Shown here in pieces: positions 24,455 to 34,372 of a stretch of 64,000 nt of DNA. Numbering within the stretch: the stretch's first letter is position 1; every line of letters begins with the position of its first letter. The notes below the pieces were generated by a model. It saw nothing but the letters and a program-made list of their open reading frames with translations. It was not told the origin of the DNA and searched no databases. Origin of the DNA: an uncultured Dehalococcoidia bacterium (GTDB taxonomy: Bacteria; Chloroflexota; Dehalococcoidia; Tepidiformales; Tepidiformaceae); assembly GCA_938015525.1 (NCBI GenBank), contig CALLPC010000022.1, positions 1 to 64,000 of the forward strand. Reading direction: 5' to 3'. A program made the position numbers and the translations under genes.

Positions 24455-26608
24455 TCAGCGCCCCCCGTGCGCCGCCGGGGCAGCCAGGTCGCCCGGGGGG
24501 CCCTCCAGCTGCAGGTCCGGCAAAAGCCGGTCCAGCCAGCCCGGCATCCACCAGTTCCAACGGCCGAGCAGCGCCATCGTCGAAGGCACCAGGAAAATCC
24601 GGACCAGCGTCGCGTCGACGAAAATCGCCGTCGCCAGCCCCAGCCCGAACTCCTTGATCACCCGCTCCGGCCCCAGCACGAACGCCAGGAAGACCGTCAC
24701 CATGATGGCCGCTGCCGCCGTAATCACGCGCGCCGTCGCGGTGAGCCCGTTCGCTACCGCCTCCGCCGTGTCCCCCGTCCGCAGGTACTCCTCCCGGATC
24801 CGGCTGATGAGGAAGACCTCGTAATCCATCGAAAGCCCGAACAGGATCGCGAACATCATCATCGGCAGGAAGACTTCAATCGGCCCCTTGCCGACCCCAA
24901 TCAGCTCGCCGAACCACCCCCACTGGAAAACCGCAACCACCACGCCGTACGCCGCCCCGATCGACAGCAGGTTCATCACCGCCGCCTTCGCCGCCACCAC
25001 CACCGAACGGAACATCGCCGTCAGCAGGACGAAGCTGAGCCCGATGACGCCAATGAACAGCAACGGCATCCGCGACGAAATCCGGTCGCTCGCGTCGACC
25101 TGCCCGGCCGTCACCCCCGTCACGTAGTACCGGTCCCCGTTCGTGCCCGCTCGCTTCAGGACGTCACCCCGCAGCCGGTGGACGAGGTCCGTCGTCGCCC
25201 GGTCCTGCGGTTTGGTCGTCGGGATGACCGTGATCACGGCCGTGTCCCCGGCCGGGTTCAGCGTCGGCTCCGTCACCGAGGCCACCCCGGCCGTCGCCCG
25301 GAGCAGCTCCACCGCCCGGCCCAGCCCCCCGTTCCCGTTCCGCACGTCCGCCACGATGAGCAGCGGCCCGTTCGTCCCCGGCCCGAACCCCTTCGCGATC
25401 AGGTCGTACGCCTTCCGCGAATGCGAACTCGGCGACCGGTTCCCCGCATCCGTGAACCCGAGCCGCATGGAGAAAATCGGCAGCGCCGCAGCCACGAGGA
25501 GCGCGGTCGTTACGACCGCGAACGGCCACGGTCGCCGCTGAATCACTCGGCTCAGCCGGAACCACGGACTCTTCGGGTCGACCCCCTCCGACTGGTGGAA
25601 AAAGGGCACCCGCAGGGCATCTACCCGCGTGCCGAATACTGCCAGCAGTGCCGGCGTCAGCGAAACCGCAATCGCCACCGCCACCAGCACCACCACCGCC
25701 CCGGCCGTCGCCAGCGTCGCCACGAACGGCAGCCCCATCACGAACAGCCCCAGAAACGCGATCGCCACGACCACGCCCGCGAACATCACCGACCGGCCTG
25801 ACGTCACCACGGCCTCCACGACCCCTTCCTCGACCGGCCGTCCCCCGTGGATAGCCTCCCGGAACCGCGTCACGACCAGGAGGCTGTAGTCAATCCCCAC
25901 CCCGATGCCGATCATCGCCGCGAACTGCGACGAAAACGACGGGAACCCAATCCACCGCGCCGCCACCATCAGCAGCGCGAGCCCCGTTCCAAGCCCAAAC
26001 AGCGCCGCCCCAATCGGCACCCCCATCGCCACCACCGACCCGAAGGCCACCAGCAGGATGAACACCGCCGCGATGAGGCCATAGACCTCCGAACCGAACT
26101 CCGTCTGCTCGTTGAACTGCACCACCCGGCCTCCCGGCTCTACCGTGAACCCGGGCCCGGCCTCCGACTCCGCCAGCCGGATGAGCGCTACCGCCGTCTC
26201 GTGCGGCACCTCGTCCGCGTCGAACGTAAATCGCACTACCGCCCGCGCGATTGTCCCGTCCGGCGAGATGTACCCCGGCCGGTCGAACGGCGACTCGATG
26301 GCGGCCACGTCCGGGACCTCATCCCGGACGCGCGCCAGCACAGCCTCCACCCGGTCGCGTGCCCCGGCAATACCCGTGGGCACCTCGAAAACGAGGTCCG
26401 CCTCGCCCCCCGCCCGTGCCGGGAAGCGCGCCTTCAGCAGGTCGTTCGCACGCTGCGATTCCGAGCCCGGCAGGGTGAATTCCGTCTGGAACTCCCCGCC
26501 GATGCTCCGTGCCATCCCGCCCATCACCGCCAGGATGAGCACCCACGCCCCCAGGACCCACCACCGTCGCCGGTACATCAGCCGCGCCCACCGTTCCAGT
26601 CCAGTCAT
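24455..26608 (-). CDS. MMPL-family (RND superfamily) exporter
   Basis: 717 aa with the two-fold MMPL layout: a helix at about 16-33, a large extracytoplasmic loop (about 40-170), five to six helices, a second loop (about 380-500) and a second helix bundle. The proton-relay Asp-Tyr pairs are visible in GVGIDYSLLVVTR and GLSMDYEVFLISR. Such pumps export lipids, lipid-linked molecules or hydrophobic toxins using the proton gradient. It is divergent from a TetR regulator, and their 154-bp gap carries nested palindromes, so TetR control is likely. Confidence 0.92.
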   Translation of the reverse strand: MTGLERWARLMYRRRWWVLGAWVLILAVMGGMARSIGGEFQTEFTLPGSESQRANDLLKARFPARAGGEADLVFEVPTGIAGARDRVEAVLARVRDEVPDVAAIESPFDRPGYISPDGTIARAVVRFTFDADEVPHETAVALIRLAESEAGPGFTVEPGGRVVQFNEQTEFGSEVYGLIAAVFILLVAFGSVVAMGVPIGAALFGLGTGLALLMVAARWIGFPSFSSQFAAMIGIGVGIDYSLLVVTRFREAIHGGRPVEEGVVEAVVTSGRSVMFAGVVVAIAFLGLFVMGLPFVATLATAGAVVVLVAVAIAVSLTPALLAVFGTRVDALRVPFFHQSEGVDPKSPWFRLSRVIQRRPWPFAVVTTALLVAAALPIFSMRLGFTDAGNRSPSSHSRKAYDLIAKGFGPGTNGPLLIVADVRNGNGGLGRAVELLRATAGVASVTEPTLNPAGDTAVITVIPTTKPQDRATTDLVHRLRGDVLKRAGTNGDRYYVTGVTAGQVDASDRISSRMPLLFIGVIGLSFVLLTAMFRSVVVAAKAAVMNLLSIGAAYGVVVAVFQWGWFGELIGVGKGPIEVFLPMMMFAILFGLSMDYEVFLISRIREEYLRTGDTAEAVANGLTATARVITAAAAIMVTVFLAFVLGPERVIKEFGLGLATAIFVDATLVRIFLVPSTMALLGRWNWWMPGWLDRLLPDLQLEGPPGDLAAPAAHGGR

Positions 26609-26698
26609 CTCTCGTCCCCCATGGCCTCTCGCAGCCCGTCGTTGCTTCGTCGCAATCGTGCCCGCCGATTTGGTAACGAAACCACCGGCGGGAGCCGA

Positions 26699-26746
26699 AA
26701 CCAGTGTGAAACGGAACTCCGGTTCCGATCAAGACCAAAACTGGTT
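26699..26746. promoter_or_regulatory. Nested palindromes, likely TetR operator
   Basis: CGGAACTCCGGTTCCG (26712-26727) is a perfect 6+6 inverted repeat. It lies within a wider pair, AACCAGT (26699-26705) and ACTGGTT (26740-26746). A GGT-CG-ACC dyad lies nearby (26672-26683). The inner palindrome has the size of a TetR dimer site and sits in the divergent MMPL/TetR promoter region. TATCAT at 26746-26751 is a possible -10 for the TetR gene. Confidence 0.6.
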
Positions 26747-26762
26747 ATCATCCCCATAGACG

Positions 26763-27392
26763 ATGGATACGCCCGCTGCCCACCGCCCGTCCCGCACCGA
26801 TGCCCGCCAGAACCGGGAGCGCATCATCGATGCCGCCCGCGCCCTCTTCCTCGAACACGGCGCTGCGGTCGAAATGCGCCAGGTCGCTGAATCTGCCGGT
26901 GTCGGCATCGGCACCATCTATCGCAACTTCCCCGCCAAGTCCGACCTCGTCCTCGCGGTCGCAACCGCTATCCTCGACGAAACCGACCGCGCCCTCAGCC
27001 GCGTGCTCCAGCACCCGGACCCCCGCCACGCCATCGCCGCCTACATCCGGACCCTCGCCGAAACCTTCGCCCGCACCTCACCGCTCGCCATGGACCTCAT
27101 GGCGACACCCGCATTCGAGGAGCTCCGCCGCCGCGTCCTCAGCTGGTTCCAGGACCCGCGCCTCGAAACCGTCGTCCAGCGAGGCATCGAACTCGGCTAC
27201 TTCCGTTTCGACCTCCATCCCCCGGCGGCACGCCTCTTCATCGCCGGCGCCGCCGACCCTCTCGTTATCATGGCTGCCGGCCCCGGACCGCTCCCCGCCC
27301 ACCTCACCGACGGCATCATCGACCTCGTCCTCCGCGCCCTCCTCGCCCCACGGCCCGCACCTCCTCCCCTCCGGACCTCGAAAGTAACTTAA
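26763..27392 (+). CDS. TetR-family transcriptional regulator
   Basis: 209 aa. The N-terminal HTH ([40 protein letters not shown]) is a textbook TetR domain at about 18-65. The C-terminal ligand domain is all-helical and ends in a Pro-rich tail. It probably represses the divergent MMPL exporter, and itself, through the palindromes at 26699-26746, and is released by a hydrophobic ligand. The ATG at 26763 is the only good start. MoxR follows downstream with its own TATAAT. Confidence 0.9.
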   Translation: MDTPAAHRPSRTDARQNRERIIDAARALFLEHGAAVEMRQVAESAGVGIGTIYRNFPAKSDLVLAVATAILDETDRALSRVLQHPDPRHAIAAYIRTLAETFARTSPLAMDLMATPAFEELRRRVLSWFQDPRLETVVQRGIELGYFRFDLHPPAARLFIAGAADPLVIMAAGPGPLPAHLTDGIIDLVLRALLAPRPAPPPLRTSKVT

Positions 27393-27414
27393 CCGGCTCC
27401 CCATTCCCCGGCGG

Positions 27415-27420
27415 TATAAT
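27415..27420 (+). promoter_or_regulatory. TATAAT -10 of the moxR-DUF58-transglutaminase run
   Basis: A consensus TATAAT at 27415-27420 starts a transcript near 27427. The leader of about 45 nt contains a GC hairpin (GGCGGG...CCGCC) and ends in GGAG just before the ATG at 27469. Confidence 0.6.
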
Positions 27421-27468
27421 CGCCTCAATTTCGGCGGGCGCTCCGCCCCGCCGCCCAGCCCCCGGAGC

Positions 27469-28425
27469 ATGCCCGTGGAAGACCCCAGGCTCGTCGCTGA
27501 GCGGATCATCCAGAACGTCGAACACGTCATCATCGGCAAATCCCGCGAAATCCGCCTCGCCGTCACCGCTCTCATCTGCGGCGGCCACATGCTCATCGAA
27601 GACGTCCCCGGCGTCGGCAAAACCATGCTCGCCCGCGCCATCGCCGTCTCCACCGGCTGCACCTTCCGCCGCATCCAGTTCACCCCCGACCTCCTCCCCT
27701 CCGACGTCACCGGCGTCTCCATCTACAACCAGAAAACCGGCGACTTCGAATTTCGCCCCGGCCCGATCCTCGCCCAGGTCGTCCTCGCCGACGAAGTCAA
27801 CCGCGCCACCCCCAAGACCCAGTCCGCCCTCCTCGAGGCCATGGAAGAGCGCCAGGTCACCGTGGACGGCGTCACCCACCGCATGCCCCAGCCCTTCATG
27901 GTCCTCGCCACCCAGAACCCCATCGAATATGAAGGCACCTTCCCCCTCCCCGAAGCCCAGCTCGACCGCTTCCTCATCCGCGTCTACCTCGGCTACCCCT
28001 CACCCACCGACGAAGTCCTCGTCCTCGATAACCAGCAAACTCGCCACCCCATCGAAGCCCTCCAGCAAGTCACCGACGCCAACGAAATCCTCCAGCTCCA
28101 GCGCGCCGTCCGCGAAATCTACGTCGACCCCCTCATCAAGCAGTACATCGTCCAGCTCGCTAACGCCACGCGCGAGCACGAGGCGGTCTACCTCGGTGCC
28201 AGCCCTCGCGGCTCCCTCGCCCTCTTCCGAACCGCCCAGGCCAAAGCCCTCCTCGAAGGCCGCGACTTCGTCATCCCCGATGACGTCAAAGACCTCGCCG
28301 TCTTCACCCTCGCCCACCGCGTCATCGTCAGCCCGGGCGCCAAAGTAAAAGGCGTCACCCAGGCCGACGTCATCGCCCAGTGCCTCCAGCGCGTCCCCGT
28401 CCCCGGGGCCCGCGTCCGAGCCTGA
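27469..28425 (+). CDS. MoxR-type AAA+ ATPase
   Basis: 318 aa. Walker A is [14 protein letters not shown] (about 45-58) and Walker B is LADEVNRA. The sensor motif [22 protein letters not shown] and a C-terminal lid complete the protein. MoxR ATPases act as chaperones that activate partner proteins. It opens the conserved moxR-DUF58-transglutaminase-like order, 9 bp before the DUF58 gene. ATG 27469 or GTG 27475 could start; GGAG precedes the ATG. Confidence 0.93.
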   Translation: MPVEDPRLVAERIIQNVEHVIIGKSREIRLAVTALICGGHMLIEDVPGVGKTMLARAIAVSTGCTFRRIQFTPDLLPSDVTGVSIYNQKTGDFEFRPGPILAQVVLADEVNRATPKTQSALLEAMEERQVTVDGVTHRMPQPFMVLATQNPIEYEGTFPLPEAQLDRFLIRVYLGYPSPTDEVLVLDNQQTRHPIEALQQVTDANEILQLQRAVREIYVDPLIKQYIVQLANATREHEAVYLGASPRGSLALFRTAQAKALLEGRDFVIPDDVKDLAVFTLAHRVIVSPGAKVKGVTQADVIAQCLQRVPVPGARVRA

Positions 28426-28434
28426 GGCAGCACC

Positions 28435-29685
28435 GTGCGGCGATTCATCGGCGGAGCGATCGCCCCCGAGCGGCGCACCCTCGCCCTCGTCCTCGCCGTC
28501 CTCGCCGTCTCCGTCTTCGTCGCCTTTGCAACCGGCTTCTGGCTCCTCTTCCGCCTTGTCTACGTCATCGCCCTCGTCCTCCCCCTCGCCTGGCTCTACA
28601 CCTGGTGGAACACCCGCAACCTCCAGGCCGCCGCCGACCGCCGCACCGCCAGAGCCCAGGTCGGCCAGGAAGCCCTCGAGGTCATCGAAGTTCGCAACAC
28701 CTCCTTCCTCCCCAAGGTCTGGCTCGACATCGAAGACCCCTCCGGCCTCCCCGGCCACCGCTCCCGCCGCATCGTCACCATCCCGCCCCGCCGCTCCCGA
28801 AACTGGATCGTCACGACCCCCCTGCTCCGCCGCGGCCTCTACGAATGGGGCCCCCTCACCGTCGCGGCTGGCGACCCCTTCGGCATCTTCCGCCGCACCC
28901 GTACCTTCGGCGAAGCCCAGCAGGTCCTCGTCTATCCCCCCGTCGTCGACCTGCCCCACTTCCAGGCGCCCCCCGCCAACCTCCCCGGCGAAGGCCGCTT
29001 CCGCCGTCGCACCCACTACGTCACCCCCAACGCCGCCGGCATTCGCGAATACGCGCCCGGCGACGCCTTCAACCGCATCCACTGGCGCTCCACCGCCCGT
29101 ACCGGCGAGCTCATGGTCAAGACCTTCGAACTCGACCCCGCCTCCGATATCTGGGTCATCCTCGACCTCGAGCGCCGCGTCCACGTCGGCTCCGGCGATG
29201 ATTCCACCGAAGAGTACGCCGTCCGCATCGCCGCCAGCGTCGCACGCCACTACATCGTCGCCAACCGCCCCGCTGGGCTGATGCAGTTTGGTCGCGACCT
29301 GCGCATCCTCGAACCCGAACGCGGACAGAATCAGCTCACCCGCATCCTCGAAACCCTCGCCACCGCCAGCGCCGTCGGCGATGCCCCCCTCGGCGCCCTC
29401 CTCCTCGAGGAGCAGCGCCGTTTCGGCCGCCACACTACCCTCGTCATCGTCACCGCCTCCACCGACGACCACTGGCTCACCGCCATCCAGTCCCTCACCC
29501 AGCGCGGCGTCCGCGCCGCCGTCGTCCTCGTCGACCCTTCCACCTTCGGCAGCGACCGCTCACCCCTCCTCCTCTACGGACAGCTCACCGCATCCGATAT
29601 CCTCACCTACGTCGTCCGCCGCGGCGACGACCTCTCCGTCGCGCTCGGCCCGGCGGGTGCCGGAGGTGCCGCATGGCAGGCCTGA
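28435..29685 (+). CDS. DUF58-domain membrane protein
   Basis: 416 aa from the GTG at 28435. Two N-terminal helices (about 18-55) are followed by a beta-rich stretch with RKSRN-like basic turns, then the DUF58 core GDAFNRIHWRSTARTGELMVKTFE (in two pieces, about 203-226) and a VWA-like tail. DUF58 proteins are usual partners of MoxR ATPases and act in envelope-related processes. It overlaps the next gene by 13 bp, a sign of coupled translation. Confidence 0.9.
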   Translation: MRRFIGGAIAPERRTLALVLAVLAVSVFVAFATGFWLLFRLVYVIALVLPLAWLYTWWNTRNLQAAADRRTARAQVGQEALEVIEVRNTSFLPKVWLDIEDPSGLPGHRSRRIVTIPPRRSRNWIVTTPLLRRGLYEWGPLTVAAGDPFGIFRRTRTFGEAQQVLVYPPVVDLPHFQAPPANLPGEGRFRRRTHYVTPNAAGIREYAPGDAFNRIHWRSTARTGELMVKTFELDPASDIWVILDLERRVHVGSGDDSTEEYAVRIAASVARHYIVANRPAGLMQFGRDLRILEPERGQNQLTRILETLATASAVGDAPLGALLLEEQRRFGRHTTLVIVTASTDDHWLTAIQSLTQRGVRAAVVLVDPSTFGSDRSPLLLYGQLTASDILTYVVRRGDDLSVALGPAGAGGAAWQA

Positions 29686-31955
29686 ACCCAACTATCGAGC
29701 GCAGCCCTGTGCGCAGCGCCGGCTCAATCGCCCTCAACCTGCCGCGCATCGTCATGAGCTGGGAGGACTGGCTCACCTTTGCCGTCGCGGTCATCACCTT
29801 CGCCGCCATCGGCCACTCCCTCGACCAGGCCAATTGGGTCGAAGGCATGCCCCCCTTCATCCCCACCGTCATCGCCGGGCTCGCCATCGGCATGCTCACG
29901 GCCCGCATCCGCCTCCACGCATTCGCTATCCACCCCTTCGGCCTCCTCGCCGGCTCCATCGTCGTCGCCCTCGTCGCCCAGGCCTACGCCGATGGCCCCA
30001 CCCTCGCCGACCGCCTGGCCGACTTCCGCGTCCGCATGGTCGAATGGTTCCACATCGTCCGCGCCGGCGACATCTCCAACGATAACCTCCCCTTCGTCAC
30101 CCTCGTCCAGGGCACTGCCTGGCTCGCCGCCTATCTCGCAGCCTGGTCCATCTTCCGCTGGCAGAACGCCTGGCTCGCGCTCCTCCCCGGGGGCTTCATC
30201 CTCCTCACCAACATCTCCTTCCTCAAGGGCCAGCCCACCGGCGCCTTCGTCGTCTTCCTCTTCGGCGCCATCATCCTCATCTCCCGCGTCCACCTCCAGA
30301 AGCACCTCGCCCGCTGGCGCGCTGAGGGCGTCGATTACCCCGAATTCATCTCCCTCAGCCTCATCCAGCTCACCGTCACCGTCGCGTCCGTCCTCGTCGT
30401 CATCGCCTGGTGGCTCCCGCTCGGCAACCAGGCCAGGGCCGCCGAATCCATCTTCGATACCCTCGTCCGCCCCCTCACCTCGCAGTCCGACCAGCTCGTC
30501 CGCCTCTTCCACAACATCGATTCCCGCCGCGGCGCCAACCTCCACACCTTCGGCAACACCCTCCCCATCCAGGGCGATGTCGCCCTCGGCACGAGGCGGC
30601 TCTTCGAAGTCAACAGCGCCCAAGCCGGCCTTCTCCGCGCTACCAGCTACGAGGTCTACACCGGCAACGGCTGGAAAGCCGCCCCGCGCGAATCCGCCCG
30701 CGTCGATGCCCGCGAACTCGCCGTCGATGCCCGCTCCGCTGCCTACCAGGCCCGCATCACCGCCATCCTCCGCGTCAAGCTCCTCTCGTCCGAAAGCACC
30801 ATCCTTACCCCCGGCGTCCCCCTCGCCGCCAACCTCGATACCCGCGTCGACACCGCCCCAGGCCAGGCCGCCGATATCGAGCGCATGCGCAGTCGCGTCG
30901 CCCTCGGCCCCGAGGATACCTACAACAGCTTCGGCTCAATCTCCACCGCCACCGCCGCCCAGCTCGATGCAGCCGGAACGGCCTATCCCGAGTGGGTCAC
31001 CGCCCGCTACCTCCAGCTTCCCGATACCCTCCCCCAGTCCGTCCGCGAAGAGACCCGCCGCATCATCGCCGAATCCGGAGCCCGCACCCCCTACCAGCAG
31101 GCCAAGGCCATCGAAGCCTACCTCCGCACCTTCCCCTACGACCTCACCGTCCCCGCCCCGCCCCCCGGCCGCGATGCCGCCGAATTCCTCCTCTTCGAAC
31201 TCAAGCGCGGCTACTTCGACTACCAGTCCACCGCAATGTGCGTCATGCTCCGAACCGCCGGCATCCCCTGCCGCATCGCCGTCGGCTACGTGCTTACCCC
31301 CGGCTCCGGCGAAGAGACCCTCTACACCGTCCGCAAGAGCGACGCCTACTCCTGGGTCGAAGTGTTCTTCCCCGCCTACGGATGGGTCGAATTCAACCCC
31401 ACGTCCGACCGCCCCGAAGGCGGTGCCGGCGGTCTCAGCCAGCCCCTCGTCCCCTCCGACCCCTTCGTTGAGCCGTCCCTCGAGGACCTCTTCGGACCCG
31501 ATTACCTCGACCCGACAGGTGGCACGAACCCCGTCCAGGATGCCCTCGCCGAAAACCCCGTCATCAACCAGCGTTACAGCTGGCTCCTCCTGGTCATCCC
31601 GCTGAGCATCCTCGTCCTGCTCGCCGCCGCAGCTGTCGGCCTCCGCATCGCCTGGAACTGGGGCCTCTCCGGCCTCGATGACCGCGCCCGGCTCTGGGCC
31701 CACACCCAGCGGCTCGCCGGCTGGGCCGGCCTCGGACCTCGCGCCCCCGAAACGCCGCGCGAATGGTCGCGCCGCCTCGGCCGCACCATCCAGCGAGAAG
31801 AACCGGCCGAACGCCTCGGCCAGGCCTACGAAGAGTCCCGCTACGCCCGCCCCGACCAGCACCGCGTCGACGACGCCGAGGCCGTCGCATCCTATCGCAC
31901 CCTCCGCGGCGCGCTCCTCGGTCGGCTCATCGGCCGAAAGCACCGCTCACCGTGA
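29673..31955 (+). CDS. TgpA-like membrane protein with a catalytically degenerate transglutaminase domain
   Basis: 760 aa. About six N-terminal helices (about 30-260), an extracytoplasmic transglutaminase-like core (about 440-580), a further helix (about 630-655) and a DUF4129-like cytoplasmic tail ending YEESRYARP. In relatives the core has Cys-His-Asp. Here the Cys position reads Phe515 (RGYFDYQSTA), the His position Tyr559 (SDAYSWVEV) and the Asp position Asn575 (EFNPTSD). It is therefore probably not a transglutaminase and may serve as a structural or binding partner of the MoxR/DUF58 pair. The frame is intact, so this is not a pseudogene. Confidence 0.88.
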   Translation: MAGLNPTIERSPVRSAGSIALNLPRIVMSWEDWLTFAVAVITFAAIGHSLDQANWVEGMPPFIPTVIAGLAIGMLTARIRLHAFAIHPFGLLAGSIVVALVAQAYADGPTLADRLADFRVRMVEWFHIVRAGDISNDNLPFVTLVQGTAWLAAYLAAWSIFRWQNAWLALLPGGFILLTNISFLKGQPTGAFVVFLFGAIILISRVHLQKHLARWRAEGVDYPEFISLSLIQLTVTVASVLVVIAWWLPLGNQARAAESIFDTLVRPLTSQSDQLVRLFHNIDSRRGANLHTFGNTLPIQGDVALGTRRLFEVNSAQAGLLRATSYEVYTGNGWKAAPRESARVDARELAVDARSAAYQARITAILRVKLLSSESTILTPGVPLAANLDTRVDTAPGQAADIERMRSRVALGPEDTYNSFGSISTATAAQLDAAGTAYPEWVTARYLQLPDTLPQSVREETRRIIAESGARTPYQQAKAIEAYLRTFPYDLTVPAPPPGRDAAEFLLFELKRGYFDYQSTAMCVMLRTAGIPCRIAVGYVLTPGSGEETLYTVRKSDAYSWVEVFFPAYGWVEFNPTSDRPEGGAGGLSQPLVPSDPFVEPSLEDLFGPDYLDPTGGTNPVQDALAENPVINQRYSWLLLVIPLSILVLLAAAAVGLRIAWNWGLSGLDDRARLWAHTQRLAGWAGLGPRAPETPREWSRRLGRTIQREEPAERLGQAYEESRYARPDQHRVDDAEAVASYRTLRGALLGRLIGRKHRSP

Positions 31956-32494
31956 GCACCGTCAGTCTCCGCGCCGCCATCATCGAAACACCCCTCGGCT
32001 GGGCCGGGGTCGCGGTCACCCCCGCCGGCATCCGCCACGCGACCCTCTTCCACCGAACCCGCGAAGCCGCCCTCGGCGAGCTCCGGGCCTTCGGTGCCGA
32101 CGAGCCGGACCCCGCCCAATGCCCGCCCCTCCTCCGCCAGGCGCTCCACTGCCTCGCCGCCTATACCGCCGGCGCCCCGGCAGCCCTCGCCGATTTCCCG
32201 GTCGACCTGCCCCCGGCACTTCCCGAGCCCTCCCGCCGCGTCCTCCTCACCCTCCGGAGCATCCCCCCGGGCGAACTCCGCAGCTACGCCTGGCTCGCCG
32301 AGGCCGCAGGCCTGGGCCGCGCCAAAGCCCGCGCCGTTGGCGCTATCATCGCCGCCAACCCCGTCCCGCTCTGGCTGCCCTGCCACCGCGTCGTCGCCGC
32401 CGATGGCTCCCTCCACGGCTTCGCGGGCGGCCTCGCCATGAAATGCCAGCTGCTGCAGCTCGAAGGCGCCCTCCCCGTCCCGCTGCTCCCCTGA
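31952..32494 (+). CDS. ogt: Methylated-DNA-protein cysteine methyltransferase
   Basis: 180 aa from the GTG at 31952, overlapping the upstream stop as GTGA. It transfers the alkyl group from O6-alkylguanine to its own Cys144 in the active site LPCHRVV, preceded by Asn136 and the HTH-like SYAWLAEAAGLGRAKARAVG. A short N-terminal domain makes it the Ogt/MGMT type with no Ada regulator domain. It has no clear functional link to the MoxR run and may simply share its transcript. Confidence 0.93.
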   Translation: MSTVSLRAAIIETPLGWAGVAVTPAGIRHATLFHRTREAALGELRAFGADEPDPAQCPPLLRQALHCLAAYTAGAPAALADFPVDLPPALPEPSRRVLLTLRSIPPGELRSYAWLAEAAGLGRAKARAVGAIIAANPVPLWLPCHRVVAADGSLHGFAGGLAMKCQLLQLEGALPVPLLP

Positions 32495-32510
32495 ACGGAA
32501 GCCTCCTATC

Positions 32511-32548
32511 TCTTCCCCCTCGTTCCCCAAAAACGAGGACGAGGGAAG
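32511..32548. terminator. Hairpin between convergent genes
   Basis: CTTCCCCCTCGT and ACGAGGACGAGGGAAG can pair with a two-base bulge around a CCCCAAAA loop. A second small hairpin (GCCGG/CCGGC, about 32551-32565) follows. It sits between ogt and the convergent binding-protein gene and probably ends both. Confidence 0.45.
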
Positions 32549-32603
32549 GGGCGCCGGAAGCCCGGCACCCCCTCCCCCATGCGCCCCCTCGGCCGGCGCC
32601 GGT

Positions 32604-34316
32604 TCAGGCGTCCCGCCAGGCCTTCATCAGATGCGTATACGGGAACCACGCTGTCGGCCGGTAGTTCTCGATGTTCGCATCCCAGAAGTACGTCCGCGTG
32701 TCCGTCGAGAAGTAAATCTCGTACTGCTCCTCCGCCACGTGCTCTTCGATCTGCCGCACCGTCTGCAGCCGCTCCTCCCACACGAACTGACCCCGCTGCT
32801 TGTCCATCAGCTCCTCCAGCTTCGGGTCGTTCACGTACGAAAGGTTGATGCGGCCCCGCTGCGGCTTCATCGTGAACCGCTCCGTGACGAAATCGAGCCA
32901 GTACGCCACCGCCCGCGGGCTGTGCCCCATCCCCTCGTACTGCCCCTGGTAAGTCGTCGAGATGTACTGCGCGTACGGCTTCGTCACATCCGTGATGTTG
33001 ATGCCGAGCTGCTTCAGCTGCGCCTGCGCCAGCGTCGCCGTGTCCACGTACGCCTGCGTGTATATCTGCGCATCCGCGTGCTCCCACGTCGTCTCGATGG
33101 TCTTCCCTTCACCGATCGCCGCCGCCAGCAGCTTCTTCGCCTCGGCCAGGTTGTACTCCCAGTACTTCGCCTGCGGGAGGTCTTTCACCTGCCTCGCCCA
33201 GGGGTAGCCCACGTGGTACAGCTGCTCCGGCACCCCCTCGCCCTTGGAGATCGCGTCCCGGATCGCTTTCCGGTTCAGCGCCATCGAAATCGCCTGGCGC
33301 ACCCGCTTGTCGTTGAACGGCGGCTTGTCCGTCCGCAGATAGATGTACCCGCCGATCCCCTGCGTCTCCTCGAACTTCGCATCCGGCCGCGCCGCCTTCA
33401 GCTGGTCGCGCTCCGTCGGCAGGAACAGCCACGTCAGGTTCACCTGCTTCGAAGAAAAATCCGCCACCCGCTTCGCCTGGTCCGGCACGATGAGCGCTGT
33501 CACCTCGTCGAAATACGGGTACGGTTTGTCGAAGTAGTCCGGGTTCTTCTTGTAGCTCAGGCTCACGCCCGTCTTGAACTCCGTGTGCAGGAACGGCCCC
33601 GACCCGATCATCTTCGTCGCCACGTCCTGCGACTCCGCCCACTCCTGCGGACAGATCCACGCCCCGAGGTTCCCCCCGAGGTAGAACACGAAGTCCGCGT
33701 ACGGCTGCTTCGTCGTAATCCGCACCGTCTGGTCGTCCGGCGTCTCCACCTTGTCGATGAACGCCAGCCCAGTCTTGTGCACCGACTTTTCGAAGTTCTT
33801 GTACCGGTCGAACGCGTACGCGATGTCCTTCGACGTCACCGCCCGTCCGTTCACCGGCGCCACGTTGTGGAACTTCGCATTCGGCTTCAGCTTCACGATG
33901 AACGTCAGCGTGTCCGGCTGCTCCGGCATCGCCTGCGCGAGGTCCGGCTCCATCGAGTTGTCCGCCGGGGCCACGTCCGGCGTCCCTGCCTTGAACCGGA
34001 ACAGCTTCGAGTAGCTCAGCCCGTGGTTATACGCCGCCACAAACGACGTCTGCGTGTACGGGTCCAGGCTCGGCGGCTGCGACGAAATCTGGAACGTCAG
34101 GCTCCCGCCCGGCTTCGGCTGCTTCGCCGGCGTCGGCGTCGGCGCCGCCGTCGGCAGCAGCCCCGGCCCGCTCCCGCCCTTACCGTCGTCGTCATCTCCG
34201 CCGCCGCACCCTACCAGCGCCATCGTCGCGGCCCCCGCCCCGGCCAGTGCCGTCCCGCGCAGCGCGGTCCGGCGGCTCACCTTCCGCCGAAGCCAGTAGT
34301 TCTCCCGTTTCTCCAT
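32604..34316 (-). CDS. ABC peptide/solute-binding lipoprotein, family 5 (SBP_bac_5)
   Basis: 570 aa from the ATG at 34316, which follows GGAAAGGAC; the frame runs on to 34664 but upstream is the permease gene. The Tat signal is VSRRTALRG (R15-R16) with lipobox Cys37 (LVGC), followed by an Asp/Gly and Pro/Thr linker and a DppA-type binding domain. The signal layout matches the binding protein at 334-2007, but the mature sequences differ. It is the third gene of the dppB-dppC-dppA-like minus-strand set. Length and domain are normal for the family; the substrate is unknown. Confidence 0.9.
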   Translation of the reverse strand: MEKRENYWLRRKVSRRTALRGTALAGAGAATMALVGCGGGDDDDGKGGSGPGLLPTAAPTPTPAKQPKPGGSLTFQISSQPPSLDPYTQTSFVAAYNHGLSYSKLFRFKAGTPDVAPADNSMEPDLAQAMPEQPDTLTFIVKLKPNAKFHNVAPVNGRAVTSKDIAYAFDRYKNFEKSVHKTGLAFIDKVETPDDQTVRITTKQPYADFVFYLGGNLGAWICPQEWAESQDVATKMIGSGPFLHTEFKTGVSLSYKKNPDYFDKPYPYFDEVTALIVPDQAKRVADFSSKQVNLTWLFLPTERDQLKAARPDAKFEETQGIGGYIYLRTDKPPFNDKRVRQAISMALNRKAIRDAISKGEGVPEQLYHVGYPWARQVKDLPQAKYWEYNLAEAKKLLAAAIGEGKTIETTWEHADAQIYTQAYVDTATLAQAQLKQLGINITDVTKPYAQYISTTYQGQYEGMGHSPRAVAYWLDFVTERFTMKPQRGRINLSYVNDPKLEELMDKQRGQFVWEERLQTVRQIEEHVAEEQYEIYFSTDTRTYFWDANIENYRPTAWFPYTHLMKAWRDA

Positions 34317-34372
34317 GGTCCTGTCCTTTCCCCTGGTTTGGAAGCAGCCGGCGCTGCCATTTCCCATACCTA

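Noticed and set aside
28000-29472. 490-codon minus-strand frame
   Set aside because: Antisense to moxR and the DUF58 gene, Glu/Gly-rich and featureless.
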